A DNA stretch of 64,000 nt from Haloarcula pellucida (GCF_014647235.1 NZ_BMOU01000007.1:127987-191986); one strand, 5' to 3'. Counted from the stretch's first letter, positions 52,138 through 61,398 are shown. Translations and numbers: made by a program. The notes: generated by a model not told the origin, from the letters alone.

Positions 52138-53244
52138 TTACTCGCCGTTCTCGTCGTCGGTCGTCTCGGTCACGTCCGTATCGGGGAGGGTGACGACGTT
52201 CTCGCGACCGATCCGGAACGTCTCCAGTTCGTCGTCCTCGCGGAGGCCGCCGATGACCTGACTCGTCTTCGCGTCGGTCCAGTCGAGTCGGCTCGCGACC
52301 TCCTGCTGTTTGATACGGCCGCCGTTCTCGTTCAGCAGTTTCAGCACCTGTTCCTCGTTGCTGAGCAGCTCCGCCGGGGGTGCGGACGCGCCGTTGCCGG
52401 CTGCCCCGGCGGCCGCCGCGCTGTCGGTGTCTGTCGTCGTGTCCCCGTCCCCGCCTTCGGACGCCGCCGTCGGTTGCTGGACTGGCTCGTCGCCCTCGTC
52501 GCCGCCACCGAACAGGCCCGACCGGCGCGCCCAGTATGCGCCCCCCACGAGAGCGAGGACCACCAGTACCGCCCCGCCGACGAGCGCCGTGTCGAGGCCG
52601 CCGTCACCGCCCCCGCCGCCCGTCTGCGCGAGGACGACCCGTGGCTCGTCGGTGCCGAACTGCTGTTGGCCACGCCACGTCGCCGACGTGTTCGAGCGGT
52701 CGTCGGGGGCGGGCGCGACCGTCTGGGCGCTGTAGCCCGCGGGCCACGACATCGTCAACGACGTCTCGCTATCGAGGAACAGCCCCGATAGCGCGTCGCC
52801 GGCCGTGAGACGGCCGTCCTCGGTGGCGGCGAAGTTCGTCCACCGGAAGCGGTAGGTGACGACGCCGTACGTCTGCCCGAACGACTCCTGTCTGGCCGTG
52901 ACGCTGACGTTCTCGATGGCCATCTCCCGGCCGGTCGCGTTCTCGGCGGCGCGGGCCGTGCCGGCCATCCGGTCGCCGAACCGGTCGGTGTAGGCCGTCT
53001 CGTTGGCGCGGATGTCGGCCTGTAACTCCTCGAAGGCCTGCGTGTCGTTGTCGGTCGCCAGTCGAATCCGGTAGGCGACGGCCCACTGCGCGTCGCCGTC
53101 GGCCTGTACGTCGGCGGTCATCACGACAACGTCGGGGTCCACCGACTGCTGGGAGAGGCCGCCGAACGCGGCGCCTGCCGCCGTCGCGGGCAGCAGCGCG
53201 GTCACGAGCAACAGAGCCACCAGTAAGCTACCGATTCGTCGCAT
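52138..53244 (-). CDS. Membrane-anchored protein with C-terminal winged-helix domain
   Basis: A 368-residue protein: Sec signal (RRIGSLLVALLLVTALLPATA), an extracellular domain of about 200 residues with strands such as WAVAYRIRLATDND and YGVVTYRFRWTNFA, a transmembrane helix (ALVGGAVLVVLALVGGAYWA), a low-complexity linker, and a cytoplasmic winged-helix domain NEEQVLKLLNENGGRIKQQEVASRLDW and KTSQVIGGLREDDEL. It could sense an outside signal and bind DNA at the membrane. It is a known haloarchaeal layout; ligand and targets are unknown. Confidence 0.82.
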   Translation of the reverse strand: MRRIGSLLVALLLVTALLPATAAGAAFGGLSQQSVDPDVVVMTADVQADGDAQWAVAYRIRLATDNDTQAFEELQADIRANETAYTDRFGDRMAGTARAAENATGREMAIENVSVTARQESFGQTYGVVTYRFRWTNFAATEDGRLTAGDALSGLFLDSETSLTMSWPAGYSAQTVAPAPDDRSNTSATWRGQQQFGTDEPRVVLAQTGGGGGDGGLDTALVGGAVLVVLALVGGAYWARRSGLFGGGDEGDEPVQQPTAASEGGDGDTTTDTDSAAAAGAAGNGASAPPAELLSNEEQVLKLLNENGGRIKQQEVASRLDWTDAKTSQVIGGLREDDELETFRIGRENVVTLPDTDVTETTDDENGE

Positions 53245-53333
53245 TCTGTAGGCAGTTTACGCTCGGCGACAATATGGTTTGTTGCCAACGGCTGGCCACA
53301 ACTGGTTTGAGCCGTCGAGCGGAACCGACACCT

Positions 53334-53522
53334 ATGGATCGCGGGAAAGTCGACGTAGACACGCTGCTGAAAGTACTGCTCCTCCTCGCCGTCGTCTGGA
53401 TAGCGCTGGAAGTGGTCGAAGGCGTCCTCGGTATCCTCGGGTGGCTCCTCGGCCCGCTCCAGCCACTCCTCGGCATCGCGCTCATCGCGCTCATCGTCCT
53501 CTACCTGACCGACCGCCTGTAA
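53334..53522 (+). CDS. Small membrane protein
   Basis: A 62-residue protein with a short charged start (MDRGKVDVDTLLK) and two hydrophobic segments (VLLLLAVVWIALEVVEGVLGIL; LLGIALIALIVLYL). It is a haloarchaeal conserved type of unknown role. The ATG at 53334 is chosen over 53274 because the earlier sequence is not membrane-like. It precedes the RNA ligase-like gene by 46 bp. Confidence 0.7.
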   Translation: MDRGKVDVDTLLKVLLLLAVVWIALEVVEGVLGILGWLLGPLQPLLGIALIALIVLYLTDRL

Positions 53523-53568
53523 CCGGCGGACCGCGTCCCTTTTGCCGCCTGCCCGACTCAGTAGCGGC

Positions 53569-54078
53569 GTGTACAGCCTCAACGTGTCCCTCCCGTCGTC
53601 GGTGACCGCGCTGGCGGGACGCCTCGCCCGTGACCTCCCGCGAGCGCAGGCCCGCCCCCGCGGCGAGCACACGATGGTCGCCAAACGACTGGGGAGCGGC
53701 GACCACGCCGCCTACGCCCGCATCGAAGCGCGCGCCCGGGACGCCCTCCGCGGGACGGCCCCCTTCACCGTCCGAATCGCCGGGGTCGAACAGTTCGAGA
53801 CGGCCGTGACCGGGCCCTCCCCCGTCGTCTACCTCGCCGTCGAGAGCCCCGGCCTGCGGGCGCTGCACGAACGCCTCTGTGCCGAGTTCGACCCCGTCGA
53901 CGGGATGGAAGGCGACGCCTACGTCCCGCACGTCACCGTCGCACGGGGCGGAAACCCCGCGGCGGCCGAGCGACTGGTCGACCGGGAGATAGACCCCGTG
54001 GAGTGGACCGTCGAGGACCTCGTCTTTCACGACGCCGAGCGCGGCCAGCACGCCTCCCGGGTGTCGCTGCCGGCGTAG
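53569..54078 (+). CDS. 2'-5' RNA ligase / cyclic phosphodiesterase family (LigT-like)
   Basis: A 169-residue protein with two H-x-T motifs, EHTMVAKRL and PHVTVARGG, the catalytic pair of the 2H phosphoesterase family. The central part YLAVESPGLRALHERLC fits the fold. The GTG at 53569 gives the family start VYSLNVSLP; an earlier GTG adds unrelated residues. The natural RNA substrate is unknown. Confidence 0.83.
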   Translation: MYSLNVSLPSSVTALAGRLARDLPRAQARPRGEHTMVAKRLGSGDHAAYARIEARARDALRGTAPFTVRIAGVEQFETAVTGPSPVVYLAVESPGLRALHERLCAEFDPVDGMEGDAYVPHVTVARGGNPAAAERLVDREIDPVEWTVEDLVFHDAERGQHASRVSLPA

Positions 54079-54133
54079 GGCGTCGCGGGTCAGGGCGGTA
54101 CGTTTTTGCCGTCGCCTACCGTCCAGTGTCAGT

Positions 54134-54556
54134 ATGGATTATCGGGAGGTCGACACCGCCTCGGAGTACGTCTGCCGACTGGACCACGGCGCCGACTGGC
54201 GAGCGCAGATAGAGTCGTTCGCCGCCGACGAGGACGTCGACGCGGCCTTCTTCTACGGGCTCGGCGCGGTGCAGGACGCCGAGATATGGTTCTACGACCA
54301 AGAGCGCACCGAGTACGACGCCGTCACCTTCGACGAGCCCCTGGAGGTAGCCGCGTGTATGGGCAACGTCTCGTGGTTAGAGGGGGAGCGCTTTGCCCAC
54401 ACCCACGCCGTCCTCTCGCGACCGGACGGCGAGGCCATCGCCGGCCACCTGAACGCCGGCACCGTCTGGGCGGGGGAACTGTACGTCCGTGAATTCGACA
54501 CGACACTCGAACGCGAACACGACGAACCGACGGACCTCGACCTCTGGGACCTCTGA
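54134..54556 (+). CDS. PPC (DUF296) domain protein
   Basis: A 140-residue protein with the PPC pattern: LDHGADWRAQIESFAADEDV, AAFFYGLGAVQDAEIWFYD, and the metal-site-like FAHTHAVLSRPDGEAIAGHLNAG with conserved His residues. PPC proteins form trimers and some are linked to DNA binding. It ends one base before the polC start, so both are probably co-transcribed. Confidence 0.85.
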   Translation: MDYREVDTASEYVCRLDHGADWRAQIESFAADEDVDAAFFYGLGAVQDAEIWFYDQERTEYDAVTFDEPLEVAACMGNVSWLEGERFAHTHAVLSRPDGEAIAGHLNAGTVWAGELYVREFDTTLEREHDEPTDLDLWDL

Positions 54557-54557
54557 G

Positions 54558-57500
54558 ATGCGCGAGGCCGACGAACAGTACTTCGAAACGCTCGAGACGG
54601 AACTCGAATCGGCGATGGACGTCGCCCAGCGGGCCCGCCAGCGCGGCGGCGACCCCAAACCCGAGGTCGAGATCCCGACCGCGCGGGACATGGCAGACAG
54701 GGTCGAGAACATCCTCGGCATCGACGGCGTCGCCGAGCGAGTCCGAGAACTGGAGGGGCAGATGTCCCGCGAGGAAGCCGCCCTCGAACTCGTCGACGAC
54801 TTCGTGGAGGGCACCGTCGGTGACTACGACACCCGCGAGGGGAAAGTCGAAGGCGCGGTTCGGACGGCCGTCGCCCTGCTGACCGAAGGCGTGGTCGCCG
54901 CGCCCATCGAGGGCATCGACCGCGTGGAACTGTTGGAAAACGACGACGGGACCGAATTCATCAACGTCTACTACGCCGGCCCGATTCGCTCCGCCGGCGG
55001 GACCGCACAGGCCCTCTCCGTCCTCGTCGCCGACTACGCCCGGGCGCTGCTGGGCATCGACCAGTACAAGGCCCGCGAGGAGGAGATCGGTCGCTACGCC
55101 GAGGAGATAGACCTCTACGACAAGGACACCGGCCTCCAGTACTCGCCGAAGGAGAAGGAGACGAAGTTCATCGCCGAACACATGCCCATCATGCTCGACG
55201 GCGAGGCCACCGGCGACGAGGAGGTGTCGGGCTATCGGGACCTCGAACGGGTTGACTCGAACTCCGCCCGCGGCGGGATGTGTCTCGTCCTCGCGGAGGG
55301 CATCGCGCTGAAGGCCCCGAAGATCCAGCGTTACACCCGGAATCTGGACGAGGTCGACTGGCCCTGGTTGCAGGACCTCATCGACGGTACCATCGGGAAA
55401 GACGGCGAGGCCGATTCGAAAGACGACGGAGACCAGAGCGACGACGCGAGCGAGGACGCCGACGGTGACGACGGCGGCGACGAGGACAGCGCGGAACAGG
55501 CCGGCCCGCCCCGCGTCGACCCCGCGAAGAAGTACCTGCGGGACCTCATCGCCGGCCGCCCCGTCTTCTCACACCCCTCCAAATCGGGCGGTTTCCGCCT
55601 GCGCTACGGCCGGGCGCGCAACCACGGGTTCGCGACGGCGGGGGTCCACCCGGCGACGATGCATCTGGTCGACGACTTCCTCGCGACCGGGACCCAGATA
55701 AAGACCGAACGGCCCGGGAAGGCGGCGGGCGTCGTCCCCGTCGACACCATCGAGGGGCCGACGGTCCGACTCGCCAACGGCGACGTCCGGCGTATCGACG
55801 ACGCCGAGGAGGCGCTCGAGGTCAGGAACGGCGTCGAGAAGATACTCGATTTGGGCGAGTACCTCGTCAACTACGGCGAGTTCGTCGAGAACAACCACCC
55901 GCTGGCCCCGGCCTCCTACACCGTCGAGTGGTGGGAGCAGGACTTCGCGGCCGCGGGCGCGGACGTGCAGGCGATGCGGGACAGTCCGACCGTCGACCTC
56001 GCGGACCCCAGCGCCGAGGAAGCGCTGGAGTGGGCCAGCGAGTACGACGCGCCGCTCCACCCGAAGTACACCTACCTCTGGCACGACGTGACCGTCGACC
56101 AGATGGGGGCGCTGGCCGACGCCATCGACGAGGGGCAGGTCGCACAGACCGACGGTGCCCGCGAGACGCGTCCGCCGGACGCGTCTCGGAACGGCGAGCG
56201 GGGAGCGAGCGGGGCGTCTCGCCGCGGAAGCGACCCGCGAGCGGCCGACGGCGACCTCGTCCTCCCGCGGACCGACGACGCACAGGCCGCCCTCGAACGC
56301 CTGCTGGTCGAACACGTACAGGACGAGGACCGCCTCGTCGTCCCCGACTGGCTACCGCTGGTCCGGACGCTCGGCTTCGACCGCTCGCTGGAGCGAGAGT
56401 GGACCATCGAGGACCTCTCCGACCGCGCGAAGACCTACGGCGAACAGGAGGCGGCCGACGCCATCGGCTACGTCGACGACGAACTGGGCGACGAGGCGGG
56501 TCGGAACGCCGTCCTCGCGGTCAACGAGGTGTCGCCCTTCGAAATCCGCGAGCGCGCTCCGACCCGCATCGGCAACCGGATGGGCCGGCCCGAGAAGTCA
56601 GAACGCCGGGACCTCTCGCCGGCCGTCCACACGCTCTTTCCCATCGGCGAGGCCGGCGGGGCACAGCGCAGCGTCGCCGACGCGACCAAACACGCCGACT
56701 CGATGAGCGAGACGCCGGGCCGCGTCGACGTGGAGGTCGCTCGCCGGCGCTGTCCCGACTGCGGCACGGAGACCCACGAGGCCCGCTGTCCGGAGTGTGA
56801 CGCCGTCGCCGAGACGGTGTACGTCTGTCCCGACTGCGAGATGGAGGTCGAACCCGACGAGTCCGGCCGCGCGGAGTGTGGCCGCTGTGAGACGCTGGCC
56901 TCTCCCACCCAGTACACGGAACTGGACGTCCGGGAGATATACCGCGACGCCCTCCAGAGCGTGGGCGAACGCGAGACGGCGTTCGACACGCTGAAAGCAG
57001 TCAAGGGGCTCACCTCCGAGGAGAAACTGCCCGAACCGATGGAGAAGGGGATTCTCCGGGCGAAACACGACGTCTCGGCGTTCAAGGACGGCACCGTCCG
57101 CTACGACATGACCGACCTGCCGGTGACGGCGGTCCGACCGGCCGAACTCGACGTCGACCCCGATCGCCTGCGCCATCTGGGCTACGAGACGGACATCCAC
57201 GGCGACCCGCTGACCCACGCCGACCAACTGGTCGAACTGAAAGTGCAGGACATCGTCCTCTCGGACGGCGCGGCCGAACACATGCTCCAGACCGCGGCGT
57301 TCGTCGACGACCTCCTAGAGCAGTACTACGGCCTCGAACCGTACTACGAGTTCGACGACCGCGAGGAACTCGTGGGCGAACTCGTCTTCGGGATGGCCCC
57401 ACACACCTCCGCCGCGACGGTCGGCCGGGTCGTCGGCTTTACCTCGGCGGCCGTCGGCTACGCCCACCCGTACTTCCACGCGGCGAAACGGCGGAACTGC

Positions 57501-58787
57501 TTCCACCCGGAGACGAAAGTGTGGTACGAGGACGAAGCCGACGACTGGCACTACGGGACCATCGAAGAACTGGTGGAGTCGCGACTCGACGACCCCGAGA
57601 CGGACGACTTCGGGACGCTCGTCGAGGAACTGGACGGCGACCTCGCGGTGCCGTCGCTGGGTGACGACGGCCCCTGCCGCAGACCAGTCGAGGCCGTCTC
57701 GAGACACCGCGCGCCGGACCACCTCGTCCGCATCGAGGTCGGCGACCGGACGCTGCGGGTCACCCCGGACCACACGATGCTCCGGGCGGGCGAGAGCGGC
57801 GTCAAGGAAGTCCGCGCCAGCGAAATCGAGCGTGGCGACGCCCTCCCGGCCTACGACGGCGGCGAGACGACGATGACCGGCGCGGGTGCGACGGTGCCGG
57901 TGGCCGACGGCGCTGGCGTCCCGACGGACGCCGTGACCGCCGTCGAGTACGTCGAGAGCGACGTGGAGTTCGTCTACTGTCTCACCGTCGCCGACACTCA
58001 TCGGGTCGCCGTCGAGGGAACCTACGTCGGCCAGTGCGACGGCGACGAGGACTGCGTGATGCTCCTGATGGACGGCCTGCTCAACTTCTCGAAGTCCTAC
58101 CTCCCGAACAAGCGCGGCGGACAGATGGACGCCCCACTCGTCATGTCCTCGCGCATCGACCCGAGCGAGATCGACGACGAGGCCCACAACATGGACATCA
58201 TGGACCGCTACCCGCGGGAATTCTACGAGGCCACGCGGGAGTTGGCTGACCCCGCGGAGGTCGAGGACATCATGACGATAGCGGAGGAGACGCTGGGCAC
58301 CGACCGCGAGTACACCGACTTCCGGCACACCCACGACACCACCGACCTCGCGGCCGGGCCGGACCTCTCGGCGTACAAGACGCTCGGGTCGATGGAGGAG
58401 AAGATGGACGCCCAGTTGTCGCTCTCGCGGAAACTCCGGGCCGTCGTCGAGTCCGACGTGGCCGAGCGCATCATCGAGTACCACTTCCTGCCGGACCTCA
58501 TCGGCAACCTCCGGGCGTTCTCCAGACAGGAGGTGCGGTGTCTGGACTGCGGGGAGTCGTTCCGCCGGATGCCGCTGACCGGCGACTGCCGGGAGTGTGG
58601 CGGCCGCGTGAACCTCACCGTCCACGAGGGATCGGTGACGAAGTACATCGACACGGCCATCCGCGTCGCCGACGAGTTCGGCGCTCGCGACTACACGAAA
58701 CAGCGGCTGAAGATTCTCGAAACCAAAATCGAGTCGGTGTTCGAGAACGACCACAACAAGCAGTCCGGCATCGCGGACTTCATGTAG
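54558..58787 (+). CDS. polC: DNA polymerase D large subunit DP2 with a mini-intein
   Basis: 1,409 residues before splicing. PolD is the euryarchaeal replicative polymerase; DP2 carries the catalytic core. Visible blocks include FINVYYAGPIRSAGGTAQALS, PRVDPAKKYLRDLIAGRPVFSHPSK (in parts), Cys clusters CPDCGTETHEARCPEC and CLDCGESF/CRECGG, and the catalytic DGDEDCVMLLMDGLLNFS. Residues about 279-314 are a very acidic linker, about 534-565 a palindrome-encoded insert, and 981-1159 an intein. The ATG at 54558 lies one base after the PPC stop. Confidence 0.95.
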   Translation: MREADEQYFETLETELESAMDVAQRARQRGGDPKPEVEIPTARDMADRVENILGIDGVAERVRELEGQMSREEAALELVDDFVEGTVGDYDTREGKVEGAVRTAVALLTEGVVAAPIEGIDRVELLENDDGTEFINVYYAGPIRSAGGTAQALSVLVADYARALLGIDQYKAREEEIGRYAEEIDLYDKDTGLQYSPKEKETKFIAEHMPIMLDGEATGDEEVSGYRDLERVDSNSARGGMCLVLAEGIALKAPKIQRYTRNLDEVDWPWLQDLIDGTIGKDGEADSKDDGDQSDDASEDADGDDGGDEDSAEQAGPPRVDPAKKYLRDLIAGRPVFSHPSKSGGFRLRYGRARNHGFATAGVHPATMHLVDDFLATGTQIKTERPGKAAGVVPVDTIEGPTVRLANGDVRRIDDAEEALEVRNGVEKILDLGEYLVNYGEFVENNHPLAPASYTVEWWEQDFAAAGADVQAMRDSPTVDLADPSAEEALEWASEYDAPLHPKYTYLWHDVTVDQMGALADAIDEGQVAQTDGARETRPPDASRNGERGASGASRRGSDPRAADGDLVLPRTDDAQAALERLLVEHVQDEDRLVVPDWLPLVRTLGFDRSLEREWTIEDLSDRAKTYGEQEAADAIGYVDDELGDEAGRNAVLAVNEVSPFEIRERAPTRIGNRMGRPEKSERRDLSPAVHTLFPIGEAGGAQRSVADATKHADSMSETPGRVDVEVARRRCPDCGTETHEARCPECDAVAETVYVCPDCEMEVEPDESGRAECGRCETLASPTQYTELDVREIYRDALQSVGERETAFDTLKAVKGLTSEEKLPEPMEKGILRAKHDVSAFKDGTVRYDMTDLPVTAVRPAELDVDPDRLRHLGYETDIHGDPLTHADQLVELKVQDIVLSDGAAEHMLQTAAFVDDLLEQYYGLEPYYEFDDREELVGELVFGMAPHTSAATVGRVVGFTSAAVGYAHPYFHAAKRRNCFHPETKVWYEDEADDWHYGTIEELVESRLDDPETDDFGTLVEELDGDLAVPSLGDDGPCRRPVEAVSRHRAPDHLVRIEVGDRTLRVTPDHTMLRAGESGVKEVRASEIERGDALPAYDGGETTMTGAGATVPVADGAGVPTDAVTAVEYVESDVEFVYCLTVADTHRVAVEGTYVGQCDGDEDCVMLLMDGLLNFSKSYLPNKRGGQMDAPLVMSSRIDPSEIDDEAHNMDIMDRYPREFYEATRELADPAEVEDIMTIAEETLGTDREYTDFRHTHDTTDLAAGPDLSAYKTLGSMEEKMDAQLSLSRKLRAVVESDVAERIIEYHFLPDLIGNLRAFSRQEVRCLDCGESFRRMPLTGDCRECGGRVNLTVHEGSVTKYIDTAIRVADEFGARDYTKQRLKILETKIESVFENDHNKQSGIADFM
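56162..56188. repeat. Perfect 12-bp-arm palindrome in polC, part of a larger insert
   Basis: CGAGACGCGTCC-GCC-GGACGCGTCTCG pairs throughout. It is followed to about 56250 by GAGCGGGGAGCGAGCGG and CCGCGGAAGCGACCCGCGAGCGG, which resemble the GAGCGG...CCGCGAG parts of the argB, argX and leuS elements. Together they encode about 30 residues rich in Arg, Gly and Ser, unlike the acidic protein around them. Confidence 0.75.
57498..58034 (+). other. Mini-intein in DP2 (179 residues)
   Basis: It begins with Cys in RN|CFHPETKVWYED and ends VEGTYVGQ before the +1 Cys of CDGDEDC, the classic PolC insertion site at the catalytic motif. Block B is TLRVTPDHTML, block F VYCLTVADTHRVAVEG. There is no room for a homing endonuclease. 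The last residue is Gln instead of Asn, as described for the Pyrococcus abyssi PolII intein. Confidence 0.93.
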
Positions 58788-58881
58788 GTCGGCCTGCGCT
58801 CTCAGGCCGCCGACGGCCGCATGACGGGCGTGTGACGGCCGTCCGATGGGTGCTTTTGCCGCTCGACGCCAATCGTGGTAT

Positions 58882-59091
58882 GTGACCACACGACCCACCC
58901 AAGTGGCGACGCCCGAGTCCGGGTCGGACGTCGACCGCACTTCCACCGGTGCCACCCCGACGAGCATCGCGCAGTTCGAACTGACCGTCCTGCACTGTCG
59001 CATCGCCGCGCTGGAGACGGCGCTCGAATGCGAACGCGAACGCCGGAAGGCGGTCGTCGAGCGGTACGAGCGACTGCTCGACGAGCGCTAA
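58882..59091 (+). CDS. Small coiled-coil protein
   Basis: A 69-residue protein whose C-terminal half, HCRIAALETALECERERRKAVVERYERLL (in part), is a regular heptad-like helix. The N-terminal half is Thr/Ser-rich and disordered. The GTG at 58882 is supported by a CTTTTGCC box about 27 bp upstream. It converges with no gap on the histidine kinase gene. Function unknown. Confidence 0.6.
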   Translation: MTTRPTQVATPESGSDVDRTSTGATPTSIAQFELTVLHCRIAALETALECERERRKAVVERYERLLDER

Positions 59092-60996
59092 TCAGCGGAC
59101 GGTACCGTCGCTGACCTCGAACCGAGCGCCGCCGGCGTCGCTCTCGGTGACCGCCACCGACCACCCGTGTGCCTCCGCGATGGTTTTCACGATGTAGAGC
59201 CCGTATCCCGTGCCGTCTTCGCTGTCGGTGTACCCCATCTCGAACACCTTCTCGCGTTCGCTTTCGGCGATACCGGGGCCGTCGTCGGCGACGTAGAATC
59301 CCTCGCCGTCCGGGAGCATCCCGACCGTGACGGTGACTGCCTCGTCGTCTGCGGTCCCGTGTTCGGCGTCGTCGTCGGACGCTGGTCGACCGTGGGAGGA
59401 GCCATGCTCCACGGCGTTCCGGAAGAGGTTCTCCAGCAGTTCGACCAGTCTGGAGGTGTCGGCCTCGACGGTCCCGCAGTCGGCGGTCCGAACCGTGAGA
59501 CGGTCGGCGCCGACGGAGGCGCGGGCCTCGTCGACCGCGTCCTGCAACCGGACGGCCGTCGTCTCGCCGACGGCCTGTCCTTTCTTCGCGAGGGTCAGCA
59601 GTTCCTCGGTCAACTGCGCCATCCGGTCTAAGGCGCCCTCGATTTTGTCGAAGTGTCTCGGTTGTGGGTCCTCTCTGGCGAGTTCGGCGTAGGCGTCGGC
59701 GACGGTAAGTGGGTTCCGCAGGTCGTGGCTGACGATGCTGGCGAACTCCTCTAACCGTTCGTTCTGGCGTTCGAGTTCGCGTTCGCGTTCGGCCCGGTCG
59801 AGTGCGGCCTCGACGTTGGCCGCGAGGATGTTCGCGAGGTCAAGCGTGAACTCGTCGACGGTCCCCTCGCCGGTGGTGACGCCGAAGACGCCGTGGTCGC
59901 CGACTGGGATGAGGGCGGCGGCGGGTTCGTCGGCGGCCGTCCACTCGGCCACCGCGTCGGCCCCGTCGGCGGTGACAAACAGCGTCTCGCCGCGGTCGAA
60001 CGCGCGGTCGTACCACTCGGCGTACCGGTCGTAGACGCGCCGTTGGTCGTCGGGGTCGACCGGTCGAAGGGTCCCGCCGTCAGCGTCGACGAGTGCGACC
60101 TGCACTCGGGGAAGCGCCGGGATGTCCTTCGCGATGGCGACGGTCACCTCGCCGATTTCGGTCCGGTCGCCCGCCCGCACGAGGTCACGGCTGGCCTCGT
60201 GGACCGCCCGGACCATGTGTTCCTGTCGCTTCTCGTCGGTGACGTCGCGGGTGCTCCCGACGATGCCGATGGGGTCGCCGTCGGCGTCGAACCGGGGCGC
60301 TTTCGCCGTGTTGACCCAGCGACTGCGGCCCTCGATGTCGACGTAGTGTTCGACCTTGTTCAGCATCGGTTCGCCGGCGGCCATGATGCGCTGTTCCTCT
60401 TCGTAGAGTTCGTCGGCGAGGTCGTGTGGGAGGAGTTCGTAGTCGGTCAATCCGACCAGTTCGTCCCGGTCGAAGTCGTACTCGCTGGCCGTGTGCGCGC
60501 TGGTTTCGACGAACCGGCCGACGTCGTCCTTGACGAACAGCTGGTGGGGAAACGAGTCCAGCAGCGAGTCCAGCAGTTCGGAGTCGGACTGGAAGTGCGT
60601 CTCGCGACCGGCGGCCTGCTTGACCCGGCGGACGATGAGTTCGGGTCGGTTGCCGCCCATCGTTATCGCGGCGTCGACGCCCTCGTCCACCGCCCGGTGG
60701 GTGAACGCCCGCGTCGTGGTCGTCATCGACCCGATGTCGTGGCCGTAGAGTGCGACCGACATTTCGGGGTGGGCGTCGGTGAGCGCGTCCAGTTGGGCGA
60801 ATCCGTCGACTGCCGAGTGCGACACGGTCTCCGGGGCGTGCAACAGGACACAGCACGCCGCCGTCGCGGAGACGTCGTCGACGGTCTCGACGACCGCCAC
60901 CGCCACGTCGTCGGCCGTCCGGAGTGCAGTGACGACAGGGCCGAGTCGACCGTCCGGGTCGACGCAGGTGACGGGAAGCGGATCGGCCTCGCTCAT
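59092..60996 (-). CDS. Sensor histidine kinase with PAS and GAF domains
   Basis: A 634-residue soluble kinase. Residues about 1-135 look like a degenerate receiver domain (HPEMSVALYGHDIGSMTTT), then a PAS domain (SFPHQLFVKDDVGRFVETSAHT; GRSRWVNTAKAPRFDADGDPIGIVG in part), a GAF domain (about 270-395), the phospho-acceptor helix EEFASIVSHDLRNPLTVADAY, and the ATPase with NLFRNAVEHGS, DDGPGIAESEREKVFEMGY and GTGYGLYIVKTIAEAHGW. No membrane segment, so it senses an internal signal. A frameshifted small gene lies just upstream. Confidence 0.88.
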   Translation of the reverse strand: MSEADPLPVTCVDPDGRLGPVVTALRTADDVAVAVVETVDDVSATAACCVLLHAPETVSHSAVDGFAQLDALTDAHPEMSVALYGHDIGSMTTTTRAFTHRAVDEGVDAAITMGGNRPELIVRRVKQAAGRETHFQSDSELLDSLLDSFPHQLFVKDDVGRFVETSAHTASEYDFDRDELVGLTDYELLPHDLADELYEEEQRIMAAGEPMLNKVEHYVDIEGRSRWVNTAKAPRFDADGDPIGIVGSTRDVTDEKRQEHMVRAVHEASRDLVRAGDRTEIGEVTVAIAKDIPALPRVQVALVDADGGTLRPVDPDDQRRVYDRYAEWYDRAFDRGETLFVTADGADAVAEWTAADEPAAALIPVGDHGVFGVTTGEGTVDEFTLDLANILAANVEAALDRAERERELERQNERLEEFASIVSHDLRNPLTVADAYAELAREDPQPRHFDKIEGALDRMAQLTEELLTLAKKGQAVGETTAVRLQDAVDEARASVGADRLTVRTADCGTVEADTSRLVELLENLFRNAVEHGSSHGRPASDDDAEHGTADDEAVTVTVGMLPDGEGFYVADDGPGIAESEREKVFEMGYTDSEDGTGYGLYIVKTIAEAHGWSVAVTESDAGGARFEVSDGTVR

Positions 60997-61021
60997 CGGC
61001 ACCCACCACCCGGCGTCGGTG

Positions 61022-61316
61022 TCATCGTGCCTCCAGTCCGGTAATCTCGAACCGGACGTGATCGTCGTCGGTGTCGGCCGGTCTCACGTCCCAGTCGTAC
61101 GCTTCCGCGATGGCGGAGACGTTGGACCGGCCGTACTGCGTCCAATCGGCCGTGTCGAGCGGGCGCGTCGACAGAGGGGCTGCGTCGCCGGCCGCCGCCG
61201 TCCAGTTCGGGGGTCGTCGTCTCGTCGTGTGCGACGACGAGGTCGTAGACGCCAGTCTCGCCGCGTTCGAGGGCGGTGAACAGGGTCCGGACCTGTCGGC
61301 TGTCGGCTGTCTCCAT
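61022..61316 (-). pseudogene. Frameshifted small gene upstream of the histidine kinase
   Basis: The N-terminal half reads well in one frame (METADSRQVRTLFTALERG, then ETGVYDLVVAHDETTTPELD). The second half reads well only in another frame (LSTRPLDTADWTQYGRSNVS, then AIAEAYDWDVRPADTDDDHV and RFEITGLEAR, stop at 61022-61024). The switch falls in the GC-rich run CTGGACGGCGGCGGCCGG around 61195-61215. The joined product would be about 97 residues, acidic, of a haloarchaeal signalling-type family I cannot name. It ends 26 bp before the kinase start. Confidence 0.5.
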
Positions 61317-61398
61317 CCCACTAGCTCGTTACTCGACAAGACTAGCGCGACAGATAACGGTTCCCCCGGAGACTCGGCTCGGAAAAACGCGGCGTGGC

